Assembly: GCA_039720395.1 (NCBI GenBank)
Contig: CM077824.1
Location: 17,755,046 to 17,819,045 of the forward strand
Direction: 5' to 3'
Source: Liquidambar formosana
Lineage: Eukaryota > Streptophyta > Magnoliopsida > Saxifragales > Altingiaceae
DNA: 64,000 nucleotides
Each line of letters begins with the position of its first letter. The stretch's first letter is position 1. Below the pieces are notes generated by a model. The model worked only from the letters and a program-made list of their open reading frames with translations, was not told the DNA's origin and searched no databases. The position numbers and the translations under genes are program-made. Shown here one piece after another: positions 59,309 through 64,000 of the stretch.

Positions 59309-59960
59309 CACACGTGTTGATATAACTTATATCATCACTCGCATTGGAAGTTGTACCTTATGCATTAGTGGGATATGAGGTACATTAGATCAATGCAAGG
59401 GGTATAACCCTTAATGCATGGTACTGATATAACTTATATTAACTCGTGCTGATAGAAATACAACCATGCATCTATATATCTATATATATATATATAATCA
59501 AGAACATCATACAACCTATATCCTAAACATAAGTCTCTCTCAAACTCAATGATCCAACAATGTCAAGTGGTATCAGTATAAGTGTACCCCACAAGCTATT
59601 AGATCGGTGATGAATAAATTAATGAAGAGGAAATTAGAGGCACACCACCAACACAATAATGTCGGTAAGGAAAGTGTGGTTGGAATGTATGTAAGAGATT
59701 GGCTGTGATGTTAGTACACCGAGTGAGTCTTCCATGTAATTGTGGAGAAAAACTTATATGTAACTATGAAACGGTCACGTGGTGTCACAGGCTAGTGAGA
59801 ATAAAGAAAAATAAGATTATGGGACCAAAAAATATACCGACAATCCTACTTTGCTCCACTTCTATTGACTTGTGATACTATATCAGTCGTATCACAGTTA
59901 CATATACGTTTTTCTTACGTGTTGGGCAATGTGAAAAGAAAAAAGAGGCGATAAAATATA
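57123..59960. other. Intergenic with a diverged internal duplication
   Basis: 57985-58410 is related to 59130-59930 (shared TATATCAACATCCGCAT, TCACATGGTGTCA/TCACGTGGTGTCA, GTATCACAGTT). Within the second part a unit of about 185 bp is repeated at 59120-59275 and 59305-59460 (GATATGAGGTACATT, GGGGTATAACCCT), separated by TG/TA microsatellites. No gene recognised. Confidence 0.5.
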
Positions 59961-60256
59961 CTCCTTCCATCCCACAAATATATGCCTCTTTTACTTTTTT
60001 GGCTGTCCCAAAATTTTTGTCACTATGAAAAGTCAAATTATAAATTTTCTTAACTTTCCCATGTTATCCTTTTATTACGCCAAGAATTAATTTTAACACA
60101 TAACTAATGCATTGATAGTAGGATAAGAGTATTTTTGTAAAGAAAAAATTAAGTGGATGACAAATTAATGCATTAATTGATTTTCTCAATCTGTGTGTTT
60201 TTTCAAAAGAAAAAAAAAAAGAAAAGAAAAAACTTATCTTTGTGGGATGGAGGGAG
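59961..60256. mobile_element. Stowaway-like MITE, 296 bp
   Basis: The left end CTCCTTCCATCCCACAAA and the inverted right end CTCCCTCCATCCCACAAA differ at one base. A TA lies on both sides (59959-59960 and 60257-60258). Confidence 0.9.
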
Positions 60257-62458
60257 TAATATTTGACGTTGCCTTTCCATAAGCCTTGCTTTAGCATTTC
60301 TTTAGATCTTGAAATTTTTGGAAAAGAAGAAGGTAAAGCTTAAAATTACAATGAAAATAAGTTAATTTCCAAATAAATATATTTTGACATTTTCTTTTCT
60401 ACCCTTCACTTTCCACCTTCCTTTTATTATTGCTCCTATTATCATTGCAAAATGAGGGGTAACCCAAGCTTTTGAGTTAATTTAGATTACAACCCCTTCC
60501 AATGCATAGATCACCCGCAAGTCTATGCAATTCGATGGTGAGAGAGTGAAGATACAAACTCAGGATCTTCAGTTCATGAGTTGTGATCCTGGACCATTTG
60601 CGTTACCTTTGCAGGTGACCTTTCGATTATTTTTAGGAAACAAAAACATTGTTAAAATTAATCTTATATTATATTACAAAGAATAATGACGGAAGCCTCA
60701 CTCCATTTGATGAGAAACCAAAATCACCTCCACTTGATGAGTTGTAAGTGTTTAGTTCAAATAACATTCTCCCAAAACATCCTTAAGAGGTAATTTTTCA
60801 TGGTGGCAAACATCCTAGCTTGGAAGTTTCAACCTTTGGAATTGATCGAACATTCCTTTTGATTTAGAAGAGATGATGAAGAAATCCAAAGTTGTTCATT
60901 ATCGGATTCATGGCCTTATAGGTAAGTGCATAAGCTCGTACCGTTATCTATTAAGTAGGGTCAATTGCAAATTTACTCAAAACCCTTTTACTTTATGTTT
61001 ACTTGCACCTTTTTTTCCCCTTGATGGAGGGACTAACATGTTGGGAGGAGCCCTCACCTATGGTAATATGACCATCGAGTTCTTCCCAATTGCCAGATGC
61101 AGTGAGTTTATACTGATAGCCTGCGTTAGTTGACCTTTAAACCTTCTCAAGAACAGCCTTAGAAAGAATTCAGTTGAAGATCATGATTAGATAGGAGATT
61201 ATATAGCAATTTTGGGCCATATATAGTAAATTTGGTTCATCTAATTTTTACCTCCATCATTGGATTTGTTTATTTATTTATTTATTTATCTTTCTTTTTG
61301 GAGAAGACATGTTTGGAAAATCCAATTCGAGGTTGTGTTGATTCTTCTTCCAAAATAAAATAATAAAAAACAAACTCACATATTTACACATACAATAGTA
61401 TAATTAAATATGAATCTAATTAGCATGAAGCTTGGACCGACATGGCTGTAACATTTTGGTAAAATATATTTTTATGATTATATGTTTTTATGTTTAGGTG
61501 TCCACCATTGTATGCAAATGTTTTCATCTAAAAATATCTAGCCGACCCCCAACCCCCAACCCATTAGACACTGGGATCATTATCTACAAGATGTCGGAAA
61601 TTAAGCCTTTCTATATCTCTTTTTTTCTCTTTCTTCCTCACTCCTCTTCAAATATTATTCTATAATTTTTCTATTTGGTAAGTCAAACTTTAGTACGTTG
61701 TCTATGTTTAGAGAAGTATACAGGAAAGTCATCTAAGTGGGTCCCCCCACCCCCCATAAAAAAAAGAAAAGAGAGAGAGAGAGAGAGAGAGAATGTAGAA
61801 AAGTCATTTAGATGTTGACCTCGTACATGATATTTGCATATTTGTGGGAACTCGCAAGTCTTTTTTGAGTGGTAGAACGATTTTCAGCATGGTAGAGATG
61901 GGTGCTATTCAAAATATATAATTACGGACTATCATTTACTAGCAATTAATGTTAAAAAAGGATTTTTTTAACGTGTCTCATAAGGGACATGTTAAATTGT
62001 AATTAAAAATCTAATCATTGCATAAAAAAAAAATATGTTTTCATAATTTTCTAAATATTTTCACATTTTTTCAAGGGGGATTTAGTGAGAAGTCTTATTT
62101 GGAATATTGCTGCACTCTTTAGTACTATTGAAAAAACTTATCAAGCCATAAGTACTTTAAAAATTGACAGGACAAAATTGCCTCAATCATTATAAGAGTT
62201 TTCCATTCAAAAACCTCTTTAAATGAGATTATCCTAAATTGACGGAGTGATTCTTTCCTTATTTATTTTTTTTAAATGGAATCAATTTAAAATTGGTTTA
62301 AAAACCTCTTTAAATCAAGTTTCATCCACCAACTTTTTTAGTTTCTAATGTGTCGATGAAAAACCAAAGGCCCTTGAGTCTAATGGCATATCTTATCGTA
62401 ATAGGGGTGTAGGGTTTGTAGAGGTCTTGGTTCACACTCCTCATGAGTGTGTGTATGT
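60257..62458. other. Intergenic
   Basis: No supported gene. The 86-codon ORF at 60873-61133 has no recognisable motif. A GA microsatellite is at 61770-61792. Confidence 0.4.
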
Positions 62459-62893
62459 GATGAAGCGGAAAATACGCGGTCGAGATTAGCTCACCAAAAG
62501 ACAAATAAGCGTCTACCAATTTGTTGATTGTCGCAAGAACAATGCCAGATAGTAGGCAACCACAATCAATATTATCTCAAGAACACGAAAGTAGGAAAAT
62601 AAAGGAGAACTCTCTCTCTCAATATTATTAATCAAAATACTCAAAGTTTGAACTATAACCTTTGCCATAAGGCTTACATCTCCTTATATAGAGAACTAAT
62701 AAAAAAACCTAGTTCTACCAGAACAAGAAAACCTAGTTCTATTAGAACAAATAAGAATAAACTAGGAAACTAGTAAAGCAATAATTAAATAAAAAAAATA
62801 ATTAAAACTAATAAAAATAACTAAAATAAAATAGAATCCCGATTCAGTAGCAGGGAAGAAGCCCGTGGTGCGTATGTTGATGCAATCTGCATC
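62459..62893 (-). mobile_element. LTR of a Ty3/gypsy element, minus orientation
   Basis: On the minus strand it begins TGATGCAGATTGCATC and ends CCGCTTCATCA. It is similar throughout to the plus-strand LTR at 63114-63589, including TTCTCTATATAAGGAGATG and CTTTCGTGTTCTTGAGA. A purine-rich tract (ACAGGGGAGAA) lies just upstream on the minus strand (62894-62904), as expected before a 3' LTR. Confidence 0.8.
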
Positions 62894-62905
62894 ATTCTCC
62901 CCTGT

Positions 62906-63097
62906 TTAGAGAGCATTCGCCCTCGAATTCGTAGCTTCATCCTCAGAGCTATCTTCATGATAAGGAACCAAGTGTTTGACATCGAGCAAACTATGAGTAC
63001 GAATACTACCACCACACTTGTAATTGCTGATATCGCGGATGGAGTGCTTGATCCATAAGAGTTCGGTTGCACAAAAGTGATCGTTCCACACCTTGCA
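62906..63097 (-). pseudogene. C-terminal end of a Ty3/gypsy polyprotein
   Basis: The frame holds SLLDVKHLVPYHEDSSEDEA and stops just before the purine tract. A DVKHLVPYH-type ending is typical of plant gypsy polyproteins after the integrase. Only about 60 codons remain; the rest is missing or displaced by the second element. Confidence 0.7.
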
Positions 63098-63113
63098 TTA
63101 TTCTCCCTATTAA

Positions 63114-63589
63114 TGATGCAGATTGCATAGGCGTATGCACCATGGGCTGTTGGACGTCTTGCTGTTGAATCAGGATTCTAGTTTATTTAGATATTTTAGG
63201 AGTCTTTGTTATTATTATTTAATTATTGCTTTTAATTTAATTAGTTTCCTAGGTAGTTTAATATTTTCTTGTTCTAGTATAATTAGGTTTTCTTGTTCTA
63301 ATAGAACTAGGTTTTTTTGTTCTAATAGAACTAGGTTTTCTTATTAGTTCTCTATATAAGGAGATGTAAGCCTTATGGCAAATAGTTTAGAGTTCAGTTC
63401 AGACTTGATTATTTTGATTAATAATATTGAGAGAGAGTTTCTCCTTTATTTTCCTACTTTCGTGTTCTTGAGAGAATATCGATTGTGGTTGCCTACTATC
63501 TGGCATTATTTTTGCGGCAATCAACAGATTGTGGACGCTTGTTTGTTTTTTGGTGAGCTAGTCTCAACCGCGTATTTTCTACTGCATCA
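63114..63589 (+). mobile_element. 5' LTR of a Ty3/gypsy element
   Basis: The ends TGATGCAG (63114-63121) and CTGCATCA (63582-63589) are perfect inverted repeats, 476 bp apart end to end. A TATA box (TATATAA, 63353-63359) and a primer-binding site right after the LTR confirm it. The short repeat TTCTAATAGAACTAGG occurs twice, with a variant before it. The 3' LTR would be beyond the window. Confidence 0.9.
63353..63359 (+). promoter_or_regulatory. TATA box in the gypsy LTR
   Basis: TATATAA in the context CTCTATATAAGGAG, conserved in the inverted LTR copy at 62459-62893. Confidence 0.7.
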
Positions 63590-63591
63590 GT

Positions 63592-63603
63592 TGGTATCAG
63601 AGC
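63592..63603 (+). other. Primer-binding site (initiator Met tRNA)
   Basis: TGGTATCAGAGC, complementary to the 3' end of plant initiator methionine tRNA, two bases after the LTR end. Confidence 0.9.
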
Positions 63604-63622
63604 CTAGTTCGTTCTTCCTGTC

Positions 63623-64000
63623 ATGCCAAGACAAGGAGGAGGACGTGCTGGAGGCCATGAAGCCAATCTGGAGGACGTGTATTATCGTGAGGACATGGCC
63701 CGAATTAAACAAGAAATCAAAGACGAGATACGAGCCCTATTCAAGAGTTATCGTCTTGAGCAACATCGTAGTCGTCGACCTCCATCTCCGCATTCTATAG
63801 ACAAAGAGAGTGATAAGGATGTTTTGGTTGAGGATATTTGTATTAAGGATGTTGTTATAGAGAATGAAGATTTGAATGAAGTTGAAGGAGGTAAGAATTT
63901 TGAATTCATGGGAAATTTTTCTTTTAATAATTTTGGTGATGATAAATCTAAAAAATTAGTGGATTTTAATTCTCCGCCTATTTTTGATGAATATTGTGAT
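63623..64000 (+). CDS. Gag start of the Ty3/gypsy element, partial at right edge
   Basis: ATG at 63623, 34 bases after the LTR. The frame is open for 126 codons to the window edge. It starts MPRQGGGRAGGHEANLEDVY and has a charged helical part (ARIKQEIKDEIRALF), a basic SRRPPSP stretch and then acidic residues. This matches the usual N-terminus of plant gypsy gag-pol proteins in position and composition. The gypsy assignment rests mainly on the polyprotein end in the inverted relative next to it. Whether the element is complete cannot be seen. Confidence 0.75.
   Translation, partial: MPRQGGGRAGGHEANLEDVYYREDMARIKQEIKDEIRALFKSYRLEQHRSRRPPSPHSIDKESDKDVLVEDICIKDVVIENEDLNEVEGGKNFEFMGNFSFNNFGDDKSKKLVDFNSPPIFDEYCD

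Noticed and set aside
60873..61133. 86-codon ORF beginning MMKKSKVVHY
   Set aside because: No motif, no context and no splice or repeat support; length is within chance expectation.
62360..62458. Possible SINE (GGTTCACACTCC as box B)
   Set aside because: No acceptable box A at the right distance.
63375..63800. 141-codon plus-strand ORF
   Set aside because: Starts inside the LTR and crosses the primer-binding site; the gag frame at 63623 is a different frame and open to the edge.

Overview
The window is nuclear DNA of a flowering plant, almost certainly a eudicot: AT-rich, intron-rich, crowded with mononucleotide runs and dominated by plant transposon families (MULEs, hAT and Stowaway MITEs, Helitrons, Ty3/gypsy, an L1-type LINE). 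I cannot name the species from sequence alone.

Layout. Four F-box genes of the F-box-associated (FBA) type lie on the minus strand: 1-578 (cut by the window edge, ancestral start codon lost), 16534-17722 (one-base frameshift), 25971-27163 (eight-base insertion, frameshift) and 35168-36430 (intact, 420 codons, more diverged). Their non-coding flanks are related too (about 4.0-6.5, 15.2-16.5, 21.8-25.9 and 33.6-34.4 kb), so the left 36 kb is an old, decaying local duplication of an F-box block. Transposons have invaded it, and the paralogous blocks serve as empty-site controls that date and delimit insertions. From 39.2 to 40.7 kb there is a broken receptor-like kinase.

Two large MULEs dominate. 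MULE-1 (6804-15098) has about 80-bp terminal inverted repeats and an apparently uninterrupted eight-exon transposase of 1014 codons. A small membrane-protein ORF that it may have captured sits in its leader intron, and a palindromic tandem repeat lies at its 3' end. MULE-2 (44772-54358) has only short imperfect ends. It carries a MURA-type transposase on the minus strand and an Ulp1-protease-like gene on the plus strand, facing each other; both are freshly broken, mainly by stop codons.

The most interesting signal is in MULE-2. About fifteen copies of a 20-bp spaced palindrome, AACAGTA-N6-TACTGTT and close variants, lie in its introns and intergenic parts and none in its exons. A non-autonomous element at 27545-29456 with similar ends carries the same 7-6-7 architecture with a changed arm base (AATAGTA-N6-TACTATT). 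Other elements here carry their own palindrome arrays (18.4, 19.7 and 14.0 kb). This resembles the dispersed motifs read by the VANC anti-silencing proteins of Arabidopsis VANDAL MULEs, and may be a related recognition system in this plant.

The right 10 kb holds a foldback element split by a solo LTR with a perfect 5-bp target duplication, a Stowaway MITE, and at the right edge a Ty3/gypsy element (LTR, primer site, start of gag) next to an inverted older relative.
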